Source: JAXGPX01 sp040766745 (lineage in GTDB: Bacteria; Bacillota; Sulfobacillia; Fermentithermobacillales; Fermentithermobacillaceae). From it: a stretch of DNA of 64,000 bases. Position numbers and translations under genes: made by a program. Location of the stretch: positions 122,415-186,414 of the forward strand of contig JAXGPX010000004.1 of NCBI GenBank assembly GCA_040766745.1, given 5' to 3'. How positions within the stretch are numbered: position 1 is the first letter of the stretch; each line of letters opens with the position of its first letter. Positions 53,129 to 62,274 of the stretch are shown here, one piece after another. The notes beneath the pieces are model-generated. The model was not told the DNA's origin, ran no database searches, and worked only from the letters and a program-made list of their open reading frames with translations.

Positions 53129-53158
53129 AAGGCCCCTGCGTGTAAGCCGGGGCCTTCT
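53129..53158 (+). terminator. Terminator of the NfeD-stomatin operon
   Basis: AAGGCCCC (53129-53136) / GGGGCCTT (53149-53156), 12-nt loop, followed by CTTCGTGG. Perfect 8-bp stem 70 nt after the stop; the T tract is short. Confidence 0.6.
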
Positions 53159-53351
53159 TCGTGGCGAGCCGGGTTGGATTGGGGTTGGGTAGGAACAAGG
53201 CCTAGAGGGCTCAACCTTGTGCTGTATGTCACGAACCGGAGGAACATTGAGCCATTGCCCTATAATGTAGAAAATGACGGCCATAGCCATCTGCCGGCGG
53301 TCGGTTCATGTTGAGACGGTCGTATTGCTGTCAAGGGTGATAGATTGAGTG

Positions 53352-53385
53352 TGCGAAAAACCCTTATATATCAAGGCTTTTCGCA
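53352..53385. repeat. Inverted repeat at the start of the accessory island
   Basis: TGCGAAAA...TTTTCGCA arms (8 bp perfect) enclose CCCTT-ATATATC-AAGG, so the palindrome extends further with one mismatch and one unpaired base. It lies where the sequence turns from host-like to AT-rich, and it resembles the A/T-and-CCC/GGG palindromes near phage or recombinase attachment sites. The att role is inferred. Confidence 0.5.
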
Positions 53386-53470
53386 GATATGGGCATGAAA
53401 CCCATTAAGAGAAAATATTAAATTATCGCTTCGCGGAAACAAGTCCATAAAGGCAGTATTTGATAGTCAA

Positions 53471-53587
53471 GTGGTCAGGTTAGATGTCATAGCCCCACGA
53501 GTGGTCGGGTTAGATGTCAGGCTTCGCGAGTGGTCGGGTTAGATGTTTTTTCGGAAGTTTTTGGGGTTGTGTGGTCAGGTTAGATGT
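53471..53587 (+). repeat. Four GTGGTCRGGTTAGATGT repeats
   Basis: Direct repeats of 17 bp at 53471-53487, 53501-53517, 53530-53546 and 53571-53587, spacings 30, 29 and 41 bp; R is A or G. A degenerate pair (GGTTAGATGCCATAGCC...) recurs downstream of the disrupted gene at about 58694. They lie immediately upstream of the IS3-family element and flank the AlbA_2 gene. Confidence 0.75.
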
Positions 53588-53727
53588 GTGATGCTGTGTA
53601 GTTAGAATCCTATAAACATTAATAAAGTTTGCGAGTAATTCTGGAGGGCTTGGGAGCATGTTAGAATTTTAGACAATCTGCTAAGATGGAAAGAGCGAAA
53701 GAAAGCTCAGAAATCGGAGGCGGAATT

Positions 53728-54009
53728 ATGGGAGAATACAGAAAGAAATATGATGAGGACTTTAAGAAGAATGCGGTCAAGTTATCGTATGCAAGCCCAA
53801 AATCGGTAAAAGAGATAGCAGACGATTTAGGTATTCACGAAAATCTGCTGTATAACTGGCGGCGAAAATATACCGCAGATGGTGACAAAACAAAGTACGC
53901 CACGCTTGAAGAAGAAAACAGAGCATTGCGAAGGGAACTCGCTGAGGCCAGGATGGAGCGTGACATGTTAAAAAAAGCAGCGGCCTACTTCGCGAGCCAC
54001 CAAAAGTAA
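53728..54009 (+). CDS. IS3-family transposase OrfA (HTH)
   Basis: 93 aa. Helix-turn-helix (FKKNAVKLSYASPKSVKEIA, then DLGIHENLLYNWRRKY) plus a leucine-zipper-like C-terminal helix ending in AAAYFASHQK. The ATG at 53728 follows CGGAGGCGG; an upstream frame start is rejected. A run of seven A followed by G at 53970-53977 is a -1 slippery site that would fuse OrfA to OrfB. Confidence 0.92.
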   Translation: MGEYRKKYDEDFKKNAVKLSYASPKSVKEIADDLGIHENLLYNWRRKYTADGDKTKYATLEEENRALRRELAEARMERDMLKKAAAYFASHQK

Positions 54010-54044
54010 GATATCGATTTATACAGGGCCATCCCGAATGCCCT

Positions 54045-54896
54045 GTGGCGAAGTGGGCCGAAATCCTGCAAATAGAGCGAACAGGATATTATGCCTGGCT
54101 CAGTAATCGGGAAGCTTTTGAGAATCGGGAAGCGCATCTGAAAAAGCGAATCAAAGAAGAGTTTGAAGAAAGCCGAGGCACATACGGGCCGGACAGGATC
54201 ACCGCAGAACTGCGTAAAAGAGGCGAGCGGATCGGGCGCAAGAAGTGTGCAGAGTATATGGCGGATATGAATCTGGACTCCTGTCATAACAGGCATAGAG
54301 CCAAGAGCCTGACGAACAGCAAGAAAGCCCGGGGTGACGGATATTCAAATATTCTTAGGAATCAAGAGTTTCCTATCATGCCGCGAATGGGTTTGACAAG
54401 CGATATAACATATCTGAGAACGGACGAAGGATTTATGTACCACTGTGTGATCAGAGACATCGTAACCGGCGAAGTGCTTGGAGACCATATGGCGGACAGG
54501 ATGACGAAGGAGCTCGTGATCAACGCGATACTGGCGGTGCTTGCGAGGCATGAGTTGGCTGACGGATGCATCTTCCACAGCGACAGGGGCAGCCAGTATA
54601 CCTCAAAAGCTGTTATGGGATTGCTGCAGCAGTACGGGCTGCGCCAGAGCTTCTCGCGAGTCGGGATGCCGGGTGACAATGCGTGGTCGGAGAGTTTCTT
54701 CGCAACCATGAAGAAAGAGCTGATACACTGGACGCACTACGAGACGAAAGAGTCTGTGCGGGCGGCAGTGTTTGAGTACATATATTGCTTCTACAATGTG
54801 AAGAGAATTCAGAAAAGACTCGGTTATATGTCACCGAAAGAATATCTCAAATCATTGAAAGCAGAGAAACTAGAGAGGACAGACAGGGTAGCTTAG
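54045..54896 (+). CDS. IS3-family transposase OrfB (DDE integrase)
   Basis: At least 283 aa from the first ATG. The catalytic core of the IS3 family is complete: D120 in LTSDITYLRT, D180 in FHSDRGSQYTS and E216 in DNAWSESFFA. The reading frame is open upstream to the A7G slippery site and encodes KVRYRFIQGHPECPVAKWAE, the family segment preceding the ATG, so the active product is probably an OrfAB fusion made by -1 frameshifting. The element looks intact. Confidence 0.93.
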   Translation: MAKWAEILQIERTGYYAWLSNREAFENREAHLKKRIKEEFEESRGTYGPDRITAELRKRGERIGRKKCAEYMADMNLDSCHNRHRAKSLTNSKKARGDGYSNILRNQEFPIMPRMGLTSDITYLRTDEGFMYHCVIRDIVTGEVLGDHMADRMTKELVINAILAVLARHELADGCIFHSDRGSQYTSKAVMGLLQQYGLRQSFSRVGMPGDNAWSESFFATMKKELIHWTHYETKESVRAAVFEYIYCFYNVKRIQKRLGYMSPKEYLKSLKAEKLERTDRVA

Positions 54897-54929
54897 CAAA
54901 TTGTCTACAAAAAAGTTGACGTCCCCTTT

Positions 54930-55322
54930 ATGAAATTACAAGATACCATTAAGGGGTTGCTTTCATTAAAGCGTGAAGGCGGATATTGGGATTTTAAGAA
55001 AGAATGGTATGACGATAAAGGCGAGTTGCTCCTTGATGTTCTTTGTATGGCAAACAATCTTGAGGATATGGATGCATATATCATCCTCGGGGTTGAGGAT
55101 TCCACATGGAGCATTAAGGGTGTTGAAGCTGATCCAAATCGTCTACCACTTAGAAATCTATCACAGATTATTTCTAACAAGAAGTATGCAGCATATGCTC
55201 CAGAGGTGGATTTGCAAACGATCTATCTCGAAGAACATGAAATAGATGTCATAATTGTTCGCAATACGATGCATACTCCATATTATTTGACAGAGCAGTA
55301 TAAAGTGTGTGTTGTAAAATAA
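54930..55322 (+). pseudogene. AlbA_2 (Schlafen-like) gene, 5' fragment
   Basis: Residues 1-125 of a protein interrupted by an IS21-family element; the last few codons before TAA at 55322 belong to the IS. The fragment has the N-terminal AlbA_2/Slfn pattern: LSLKREGGYWDFKKEWY, LLLDVLCMANNLEDMDAYIILG and IDVIIVRNTMHTPYYLTEQY, a nucleic-acid or ATP-binding fold common in regulators and defence proteins. The IS3 element sits directly before its ATG, separating it from its original GGAGGG site. The 3' part continues at 57865 in the same frame. Confidence 0.88.
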
Positions 55323-55547
55323 AAGTACAGCAAGTTGCCACATAAAAATGCAGCAGTTTGCAAAACAACTTTGAGAATATTTTACAGCACATATCACATC
55401 AATGCAATCTTCACTGCCGCTGATTTCTATCATCACTGGCAGGTACACTTAACAGTTCATAATTATGATAGAAAAATAAAAAACCATTGCCAACACCCTG
55501 ACAAAATAGTACCCTTTAGTTGCTAACGCTAAGGAGGTACGGAAAGG

Positions 55548-57053
55548 ATGCTAACAATGGCTAATATTAAGTATATCAAGGATTTATCGGATAAGAAAGG
55601 CTTATCCTTACGAGAAATTTCAAGAGTAACCGGTTTTAACTTCAGAACCGTTCAAAAATATGTGGATAAGAATGATTGGTCCGAACCATTAACCAGGAAA
55701 AAGAACAGCAAAAGCGTACTTGATACATATGTGAGAACTATTGATGAATGGCTGGAAGCTGATTTAAAGGCACCAAGTAAGCAAAGACATACAGCCAAAA
55801 GAGTATATGCCCGGCTTAAAAAGATGTACAATAACGATTTTACTGTATCTTATCGAACTGTCGCCAGATATGTAGCAGAGAAGAAACAGAAGCTCTATGG
55901 AAGTCATGAAGGGTATATCCCACTCCATCATCCAGCCGGGGAGGCACAATTAGACTTTGGAATGGCAGAATTTGTGGAAAACGGCATCCGATATGAAGGC
56001 TGCTATGTGGCCATGTCCTTTCCATACAGTAACGGCGGATACATACAGGCTTACAAGGGAACCAACATTGAATGCCTGCTCCAGGGGATGCAAGACATAT
56101 TCAACCACATGGGACAAGTCCCAACATGCATATGGTTTGATAATGACAAGACCATTGTGAAGAAGATCTTGGCTAACGGAGAACGGGAAGTTACGGATTC
56201 ATTTAACAGGTTTCGAATGCATTATGGCTTTGAGAGTAACTTCTGTAATCCCGACAGTGGTCATGAAAAGGGGCATGTGGAAAACAAGGTAGGCTATTCG
56301 AGACGGAACATGCTTGTTCCGGTACCGGAATTCAAAGACCTTCGAGAGTTCAATGAGAGCCTGCTGACCGAATGTGATGAAGACATGCAGCGGGAGCACT
56401 ACTCAAAAGACGTGCTCATTGCAACTCTGTTTGAACAAGACAGAAAGGCAATGAAACCTTTACCCAGGGCTGAGTATGAAATCTACCGCCTTGAGAAAGT
56501 GAAGTCTGATAAATATGGGAAAGTGAACTTTGACAACAGAAAATACTCTGTCAGTCCTGAACATGCTCAGCGAGAGCTTTTTGTGAAAACCAATGCCTTC
56601 ACCGTCTGGATTCTTGATGATCAGTATCATGTTATTCAATGGCATAACCGATTATATGGAAGCCAAAAAGAATCTATGAAATGGGAGCCCTATCTGGTTC
56701 TCATGGGGAACAGACCCAATGCCATAAAATATACCGGATTTTTTCAGCAACTGCCCCAGACGCTACAAGAATACCTTTCCAACTGTGATTATGAGCAAAA
56801 GAAGGCAGCTCTGAGAATGCTGAAGAGAATGGTTGTTAACAGTGAGCTCGAAACTGCGGTAAATGCTTTTAATTTCTGCATTCAAAAAGGTATACGAGAT
56901 TTAGATAGTATATGGGCTAGTTATTACAGTACAGTCTTCGCAAAAGCTCCCATACCTGACCTTGCTGTGAAAGATGAATTTCCTCGTTTATCATACGGGG
57001 TAGATAACTCAATCTACGACAGCCTGCTTGAAAGGGGGCTTCCTCATGCATGA
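55548..57053 (+). CDS. istA: IS21 transposase IstA
   Basis: 501 aa. N-terminal HTH (KKGLSLREISRVTGFNFRTV) and an rve integrase core with D136 (GEAQLDFGMAEF), D198 (CIWFDNDKTIVKK) and E245 (GHEKGHVENKVGY). Length is normal for IS21 IstA. ATG after AAGGAGGTACGG. Ends 8 nt inside istB. Intact. Confidence 0.95.
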   Translation: MLTMANIKYIKDLSDKKGLSLREISRVTGFNFRTVQKYVDKNDWSEPLTRKKNSKSVLDTYVRTIDEWLEADLKAPSKQRHTAKRVYARLKKMYNNDFTVSYRTVARYVAEKKQKLYGSHEGYIPLHHPAGEAQLDFGMAEFVENGIRYEGCYVAMSFPYSNGGYIQAYKGTNIECLLQGMQDIFNHMGQVPTCIWFDNDKTIVKKILANGEREVTDSFNRFRMHYGFESNFCNPDSGHEKGHVENKVGYSRRNMLVPVPEFKDLREFNESLLTECDEDMQREHYSKDVLIATLFEQDRKAMKPLPRAEYEIYRLEKVKSDKYGKVNFDNRKYSVSPEHAQRELFVKTNAFTVWILDDQYHVIQWHNRLYGSQKESMKWEPYLVLMGNRPNAIKYTGFFQQLPQTLQEYLSNCDYEQKKAALRMLKRMVVNSELETAVNAFNFCIQKGIRDLDSIWASYYSTVFAKAPIPDLAVKDEFPRLSYGVDNSIYDSLLERGLPHA

Positions 57054-57771
57054 ATTAATCGCAACCTATTGCAACACCTTGAAACTTGGGGCAAGGATCG
57101 CAAAGAACTATGCACAAATTCAGGCAGAAACCCATGAGGAATTCCTTGCTAAGCTCTTGGCTATGGAAATTGAAGCCCGGGAGTTCAACCGGAAAAATAC
57201 CCTGTTGAAACAGGCGCAATTTGATGTCCTAAAAACCTTTGGGGATTTCCGATTTGAGAAGATGAGTATTCCCAACACTATTGATGTAGAAGCTCTTAAA
57301 ACGGCTTCCTTCATCGATAAAAAAGAAAACCTGATTCTCTATGGGTCTGTCGGCCTGGGAAAAACTCATCTGGCAACAGCAATAGGTGTTGAAGCCTGTA
57401 ATCGGGGAAAACGGGTCAGGTTCTTCCGAACATCTTCACTTGTCAATCAACTATTGGATGCCAAAGCCGAAGGAGGCCTTAAACGTTTTTTCAAGCAACT
57501 GAATAAGGCAGATCTGATTATTTGTGATGAGTGGGGCTTCATCCCTTTTGAGAAAGAGGGTGCACAACTTCTATTTCAGGTGATATCAGACTGTTATGAA
57601 CGTAAAAGCCTTATTATTACTACCAATCTGGAGTTCAGTAAATGGAACGGAATCTTTTATGATGAAAAGCTTACCAGTGCGATTATCGATAGGATCATCC
57701 ATCATAGCCATCTTATTGTATTTGAGGGACCAAGTAACCGCTTAGAAAACTCCATGATGAAAGCAAGATAA
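57046..57771 (+). CDS. istB: IS21 helper ATPase IstB
   Basis: 241 aa AAA+ ATPase of the DnaC/IstB type: Walker A GSVGLGKT (100-107), Walker B LIICDEWGF, sensor TTNLEFSKW and arginine motif ...IIDRIIHHSH. It forms with IstA the target-selecting transposition complex. ATG at 57046 after GAAAGGGGG overlaps the istA stop. Intact. Confidence 0.95.
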   Translation: MHELIATYCNTLKLGARIAKNYAQIQAETHEEFLAKLLAMEIEAREFNRKNTLLKQAQFDVLKTFGDFRFEKMSIPNTIDVEALKTASFIDKKENLILYGSVGLGKTHLATAIGVEACNRGKRVRFFRTSSLVNQLLDAKAEGGLKRFFKQLNKADLIICDEWGFIPFEKEGAQLLFQVISDCYERKSLIITTNLEFSKWNGIFYDEKLTSAIIDRIIHHSHLIVFEGPSNRLENSMMKAR

Positions 57772-57864
57772 AAAACATACCTTATATTAACATAATTGGA
57801 TTGTCAGGGTGCTGCACTTTTCTTGTCATTTTGATGCATTTCCTATTGACAAAACACAATAAAG

Positions 57865-58634
57865 ATAATAAAGTCGATGATCCTCTTAAAGCTAAGGTTG
57901 TTGAAGCTGGGAAAATATATGTCAGGTTAAATGATCGAAAGGCAGGAGTAGGCGAAATCACTCCATACTGGTGCCTTGAACATTTATGGGGGAAGCATTT
58001 CGGGCTTAATCAGCCAATTCTTAAAAGGCTTAGTGTACTTCTTGATGAACCAAATAAATGGATCTTTGATTGGGGAAATAAGGATTATGCCTATCATATA
58101 GATCACCCGGAATTTCGAATGCAGAGAATTGGAGATTTTGAGCAAGGCTGGTGGCCAGCAGCGGCTTTTTATATACACCCTGTTATGCATTTAGCAAAAT
58201 TAAATATCTTGTACCATAACACAATAATATATGAAACAGAGATATGGGCATTTGATGAATTTAGAAAGTACCTTCCGAAAGCAACAAACTGCTGTGTTAG
58301 TGGAAAACCAAATTATTGGTACTCGTATTATCAATTGGATACAATTGAAGGAAAAATGCTGACTATCTTTACGAATGGCAGCATGGACATATCCAGTCGT
58401 GAACCAAATTATAATCAATTTCTGACATTTAAAGACGAGAAAGAAAGAAAAGAATTTGATTCATATCTTTATGAGCATTTTGAGGATTATACAGATGAGC
58501 AGATTGCAGATGAATACAAGCATCAGATTGCTGAAGACACAAAGTCTAACGGCGGAGGGTTAATATATTCAGCTTTTCAAGTTGCGAAGAGTGCTAAGAT
58601 TTATGGAGATTGGAAGCGTATGCATAAATCTTAG
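57865..58634 (+). pseudogene. AlbA_2 (Schlafen-like) gene, 3' fragment
   Basis: Continues the 54930 gene after the IS21 element: NKVDDPLKAKVVEAGKIYVR, then LNDRKAG, is the end of the AlbA_2 domain, followed by about 220 residues of unassigned, aromatic-rich sequence (for example HLWGKHFGLNQPILKRLSVL and EQGWWPAAAFYIHPVMHLAK). Together with 54930-55305 it makes 381 codons without a stop, ending at 58634. As the element now stands it has no start of its own except rare codons inside the IS end, so the protein is not expected to be made. Confidence 0.85.
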
Positions 58635-58693
58635 GAAATAATAACGGGTAAAAAACGCGGCTACCTTTTTTAATGAAATAATCAATTTTGAAC

Positions 58694-58735
58694 CGGTTAG
58701 ATGCCATAGCCTCGCGAGCGATTAGGTTGGCGTTA
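58694..58735 (+). repeat. Degenerate copy of the GGTTAGATGT repeats
   Basis: GGTTAGATGCCATAGCCTCG followed by CGAGCGATTAGGTTGGCG matches the pair at 53471-53517 with about seven differences. It places related repeats on both sides of the AlbA_2 gene and before the HEPN-like gene. Confidence 0.55.
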
Positions 58736-58788
58736 GTATAACTATGTGTCGCGATTAAAGCGATAAATTGTAATTTATGGAGGTTTCC

Positions 58789-60549
58789 ATGAAAATATTA
58801 GTAAAATTTTCAACGATAAATAACGTCCAGCCTTTGGACAACCTCTTTACATATGTGGAAAATGTAGTAATCGAATTGCTTGAGAATGGCTTGATAACAA
58901 AAGTGATAATTGGTCAAACTACTTTAGATTTTGGAGATAGTTCTCCGATTGATGAAATTGCAGATAATGTTTTTGCTGTGGAATTTGTTTACTCAAAAGA
59001 AAACATTAATACTCATTGGCAATTAGTATTTGAGTTTGGAACATTTAGCTCGTCAAAACAATTAGAAATAACGATAAGCTCTGACGATTACATAATAGAG
59101 ACAAGTAATAATTATTTAGAGCAACTAAAGCTTGCAATAAAAAAATCAATTAAAGACGATTGGAAAGAAATTGTCTGGCTTATGGATAAAGATTCAGAAA
59201 TGCTATCAATTGAACTTTATCCCTCTATATATCGTGTCGAAAACTTGGCGCGTCAGTTGATAAACGAAATAATGACCAAAGAGTATGGTATAGAATGGTG
59301 GGAGGTTTACGTCCCTATTTATATAAAAAAGAAACACCGTGCTCGAATGAGTGGATACAAATCTACTGTTCCGGGATTCACAAATGTTAACGAACGATTA
59401 ATGTCTATTGATATTGGTGACTTAATTTCAATTTTTACTTTGAAAGAAAAAAAGTGGGTACCCGTTTTTGATGGAGAAATAAACCATTTCCTAAATGGCC
59501 ATTCAGAAATGAAGCTGGAAAAAGTCCGAAAGAAATTAGTTGAACAAATGGAAACAACAAGAGATTTGTGGACAGAGCAATTCTCGAAGTATTTATCTAA
59601 TGATTTCATTGAGTATTTAAAGGAATTTGAGTTAAATCGTAATCATGTTGTTCACAACAAACTGATTGATCGAACTGCTTACATTTCCATTTTGCGCTCC
59701 ATTCAAAAAGTAGAAAAAGAATTGAAAGATGGGTTACATAAGGTATCGGAAACCGTTATTTCTACCGAACAGCGCAAAGCAATAGCTGAACAGGTAGAAA
59801 TGGAACGTAAAGAACAAGAAGCGGCGCTTTATGATATTATGGAATCAGAAGCTGGTGTTAAGATTCGTAGTGTTGAAGAAATAATTGAATTATACGATGA
59901 GCATTTATATGAATTCTACACAGAATTTCAGTCTAACTTGAGATTCCGCAATGACATTGAAATTGGAGATTACCAAAATATTTCTAGTTCTGAAGACACG
60001 GGTGTTTTATTTGAGGTTAAATATAAAATCGATGATGAAACCGCAGAAGTAAGTTATGGACTTGAATCGATAATTGACTCACAGGGTGAAGAAAGCACCG
60101 TGAACATTTCTATTCGAATAGGTAATGAGAATTATTCTAAGTCTGTAAGATATATAAACGGTGAAGTTTCTTTTAACTCATATCAAGGAAACTATATGCC
60201 AGAAACGCAGGATGAGTTTAGTATGTTAGATTTAGAAGAACTGATGGAAGGCCTTGTAGAATTTATTGATGAACACTTTGAGAACAAGCGAGAAAAGATT
60301 GATTCCGAGATGTACTCAATTATAAAAGACGGTGGGAGCAGCCCAGTAGCCGATATCTCTTGCTGGGGATGCGGAGAGGAATATATTTGCATTGATGAGA
60401 ACTATGGAGTTTTTGGACAGTGTTTGAGTTGTGGAGAGATGATTAATATTTCAGTGTGCGACAGATGTGGTTGCCATTTTGAAGGAGAACCAAGTGAAGA
60501 TGAACTAAATTTTTGCGAAAACTGTTTAGATCACTTTGAAAATGAATAA
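58789..60549 (+). CDS. HEPN-like, zinc-ribbon protein (candidate defence/RNase)
   Basis: 586 aa, AT-rich and unlike its left neighbours. Residues about 145-295 carry features of a HEPN domain: the helix YRVENLARQLINEIMTKEYG followed by WW, and R284-N-H-V-V-H289 (RNxxxH), the usual metal-free ribonuclease motif. Residues 300-540 contain a coiled coil (EQVEMERKEQEAALYDI) and a beta-rich part. The last 65 residues hold zinc-binding C-x2-C pairs CWGC, CLSC, CDRC-G-C and CENC. ATG 58789 after TGGAGG. No toxin-antitoxin partner is evident unless the AlbA_2 gene upstream is one. Confidence 0.6.
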   Translation: MKILVKFSTINNVQPLDNLFTYVENVVIELLENGLITKVIIGQTTLDFGDSSPIDEIADNVFAVEFVYSKENINTHWQLVFEFGTFSSSKQLEITISSDDYIIETSNNYLEQLKLAIKKSIKDDWKEIVWLMDKDSEMLSIELYPSIYRVENLARQLINEIMTKEYGIEWWEVYVPIYIKKKHRARMSGYKSTVPGFTNVNERLMSIDIGDLISIFTLKEKKWVPVFDGEINHFLNGHSEMKLEKVRKKLVEQMETTRDLWTEQFSKYLSNDFIEYLKEFELNRNHVVHNKLIDRTAYISILRSIQKVEKELKDGLHKVSETVISTEQRKAIAEQVEMERKEQEAALYDIMESEAGVKIRSVEEIIELYDEHLYEFYTEFQSNLRFRNDIEIGDYQNISSSEDTGVLFEVKYKIDDETAEVSYGLESIIDSQGEESTVNISIRIGNENYSKSVRYINGEVSFNSYQGNYMPETQDEFSMLDLEELMEGLVEFIDEHFENKREKIDSEMYSIIKDGGSSPVADISCWGCGEEYICIDENYGVFGQCLSCGEMINISVCDRCGCHFEGEPSEDELNFCENCLDHFENE

Positions 60550-60839
60550 GAGGGGCTAGAAACATTTCGTACTGAATTTAGATAATGGTTGTTTGGAATT
60601 CGTATTGGTTTAAATTTCCCATACGAATAGAAGATCATCTTAAGTTGCGCCAATGAAAGCACCAAAAGATGAATATCTTCGGGTGCAGCTTTGGATAATT
60701 TCATAGCACCAAACCGTGCAGACAGAGGCTTTAACTATGGGGAAAGTGGTTGCCGCTTTCACCGCGAAAATCTGAAAATTCAGCCACGGCGAATCAATTC
60801 CTGTATTTTGTCTGTGAACTCAACATAAAATAATGCAGA

Positions 60840-60868
60840 GCACTCTATGCAAAATATGCGTAGAGTGC
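60840..60868. terminator. Bidirectional terminator by the recombinase remnant
   Basis: GCACTCTA-TGC (60840-60850), A-rich loop, TGCG-TAGAGTGC (60857-60868), followed by CTTGCTTGTTTTT on the plus strand. Its stem can also end minus-strand transcription of the recombinase. No gene is supported in the rest of 60550-60885. Confidence 0.7.
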
Positions 60869-60885
60869 CTTGCTTGTTTTTAACT

Positions 60886-61455
60886 TTATTCATTTACATC
60901 CACCGTCACACCGGACTTGAATTCCACAGTGAATTTATCCTCGTAGACTGTGACTTTCTCAATCAGCCGCCGGACAAGCTGCTCATCGTATTTGGAAAGA
61001 GCGGTGGATTGCTTCTTTAGAAATGTGCTCATATCAGCCATACGCTTTTTGAGTTCATCGCGGTTGGCGTTTTCAAGGAGCAGCTTCTGCTTTTGGTCAC
61101 GAAGGCGGTGAATCTCATCGCCAACATTATCATAATCCGCATTTGATGTGGCCAATTTCAGAAGCTCCTTTTGCAGCTCTTCCAGCCGCTTATCGATATC
61201 CGCCAAAGCCTTGTCGCTTTCACGGCTTATAACGGTGGCGATGTTGTCCCGTAGAGTAGTCAGGAATGAGTCTTTGTCGCAGAGCGTCTGATTGATGGCG
61301 GTGACCAGCACTTGCTCGATGGTACTTTCCAGTACCGTGCGGGCATCGCAGAAAAGGCCGGTGTTTTCTAACCGGCTGACACAGCGCCAGACGATGGACT
61401 TCTTACCTCTGTTGTTCCAATGCACCCTGCGAAAAACCTCACCGCAACTGACAAG
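60886..61455 (-). pseudogene. Large serine recombinase, C-terminal fragment
   Basis: About 190 residues of the C-terminal part of a large serine recombinase. It starts at SCGEVFRRVHWNNRGKKSIV, the second half of the zinc-ribbon, continues with WRCVSRLENTGLFCDARTV and ends in the coiled-coil/RIEKVTVYEDKFTVEF region typical of the family. The catalytic N-terminal domain and the first zinc-ribbon cysteines are missing upstream of about 61455, where the frame runs into unrelated sequence. So it is a truncated remnant of an integrative element or prophage integrase. The ORF from ATG 61425 is 179 aa. Confidence 0.85.
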
Positions 61456-61722
61456 TAAATAAAAACACTCACTTCTTTTTTAATAGGGGCAAATACCTCG
61501 TTTGAAAACAATGCCGAAAAACGGCTTAAAATAGATGCAAAAAATCTCACGAAATTTAAAGAACTGCTTAGCTTTTGAGATTTTCTGCAGTTTATAGGGT
61601 AGGGGGGTCTAAATCTCTACAGTTTTTTACCCCGGAAACGGGCGGGGGGTCACGCGCGAAAAATCGCAGTTTCAAACGGGGTATATCCCCTGTTTATTTT
61701 TACATGAATCGAGGTGATGTGT
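61456..61722. other. Non-coding region upstream of small terminase
   Basis: 270 bp between the recombinase break and the terminase start, with A-rich and GC-rich tracts (a CCCGGAAACGGG palindrome near 61634 and a GGGGTATATCCCC palindrome near 61678). Its position before terS is that of a phage packaging (cos/pac) region. No gene is supported. Confidence 0.4.
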
Positions 61723-62274
61723 ATGGCAAAGGACGGTACCAACCGCGGCGGGGCACGTATTGGTGCAGGACAGAAGAAAAAGCCTCTGGCGGATAAGATT
61801 TTGGAAGGAAACCCCGGCAGACGAAAGCTCATGGTAATGGAGTTTACGGATGCTGCGGAACTGGAAGGAGAGAGCATGCCGCCACCGAGGGATTATCTTG
61901 CTGCAAAGCAGAAGAACGGAAAAACAACACTGGCGGTGGAAATATACGAAAAAACATGGCAGTGGCTTAAGGAACGCAGGTGTGTTCACCTTATCCCTGC
62001 GCAGCTTATAGAGCAATATGCCCAGAGTGTGGCGCGGTGGATCCAGTGCGAGGAATGTATCACTGAATTTGGCTTTCTTGCTAAGCATCCGACAACTGGC
62101 AATGCCATCCCGTCACCTTATGTGGCTATGAGTCAAAGCTTTATGAAACAGGCCAATAACCTGTGGTATCAAATTTATCAAGTCGTGCGGGAAAACTGTG
62201 CTACCGAATACAAGGGGGCCACTCCCCACGACGATGTGATGGAAAAACTACTGACAGCCAGGAGGGGTGGCTGA
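61723..62274 (+). CDS. terS: Phage terminase small subunit (P27 family)
   Basis: 183 aa. N-terminal basic segment NRGGARIGAGQKKKPLADKI with LEGNPGRRKL, the hallmark of P27-type small terminases, then EKTWQWLKERRCVHLIPAQL and a long helical part ending in ATPHDDVMEKLLTARRG. It recognises phage DNA for packaging with the large subunit, which lies outside the window. ATG 61723 after GAGGTG. Overlaps the next ORF by 1 nt. Confidence 0.88.
   Translation: MAKDGTNRGGARIGAGQKKKPLADKILEGNPGRRKLMVMEFTDAAELEGESMPPPRDYLAAKQKNGKTTLAVEIYEKTWQWLKERRCVHLIPAQLIEQYAQSVARWIQCEECITEFGFLAKHPTTGNAIPSPYVAMSQSFMKQANNLWYQIYQVVRENCATEYKGATPHDDVMEKLLTARRGG

Larger units (their letters stand above)
53652..54925 (+). 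mobile_element. IS3-family insertion sequence (IS150-like)
   Basis: 1,274 bp. Imperfect 34-bp terminal inverted repeats (53652-53685 and 54892-54925) share GGGA at the outer end and GACAATYTGCTAAG at the inner end. Orfs A and B overlap in -1 phase. Both sides carry a 3-bp CTT direct duplication (53649-53651 and 54926-54928), the usual IS3 length. Removing the element and one CTT brings GGAGGG within 5 nt of the ATG at 54930, so it landed between the RBS and start codon of the AlbA_2 gene. Element ends were assigned by hand. Confidence 0.85.
55306..57858 (+). mobile_element. IS21-family insertion sequence
   Basis: 2,553 bp. Ends begin TGTGTGTTGT (55306) and, on the other strand, TGTGTTTTGT (57858), TG...CA as in IS21. 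Subterminal repeats AAAAGTRCAGCA occur near both ends. A 6-bp target duplication ATAAAG flanks it (55300-55305 and 57859-57864). It carries istA and istB overlapping by 8 nt. Removing the element and one ATAAAG restores the codons Y-K-D-N-K-V and an open frame through the AlbA_2 gene. Confidence 0.93.
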
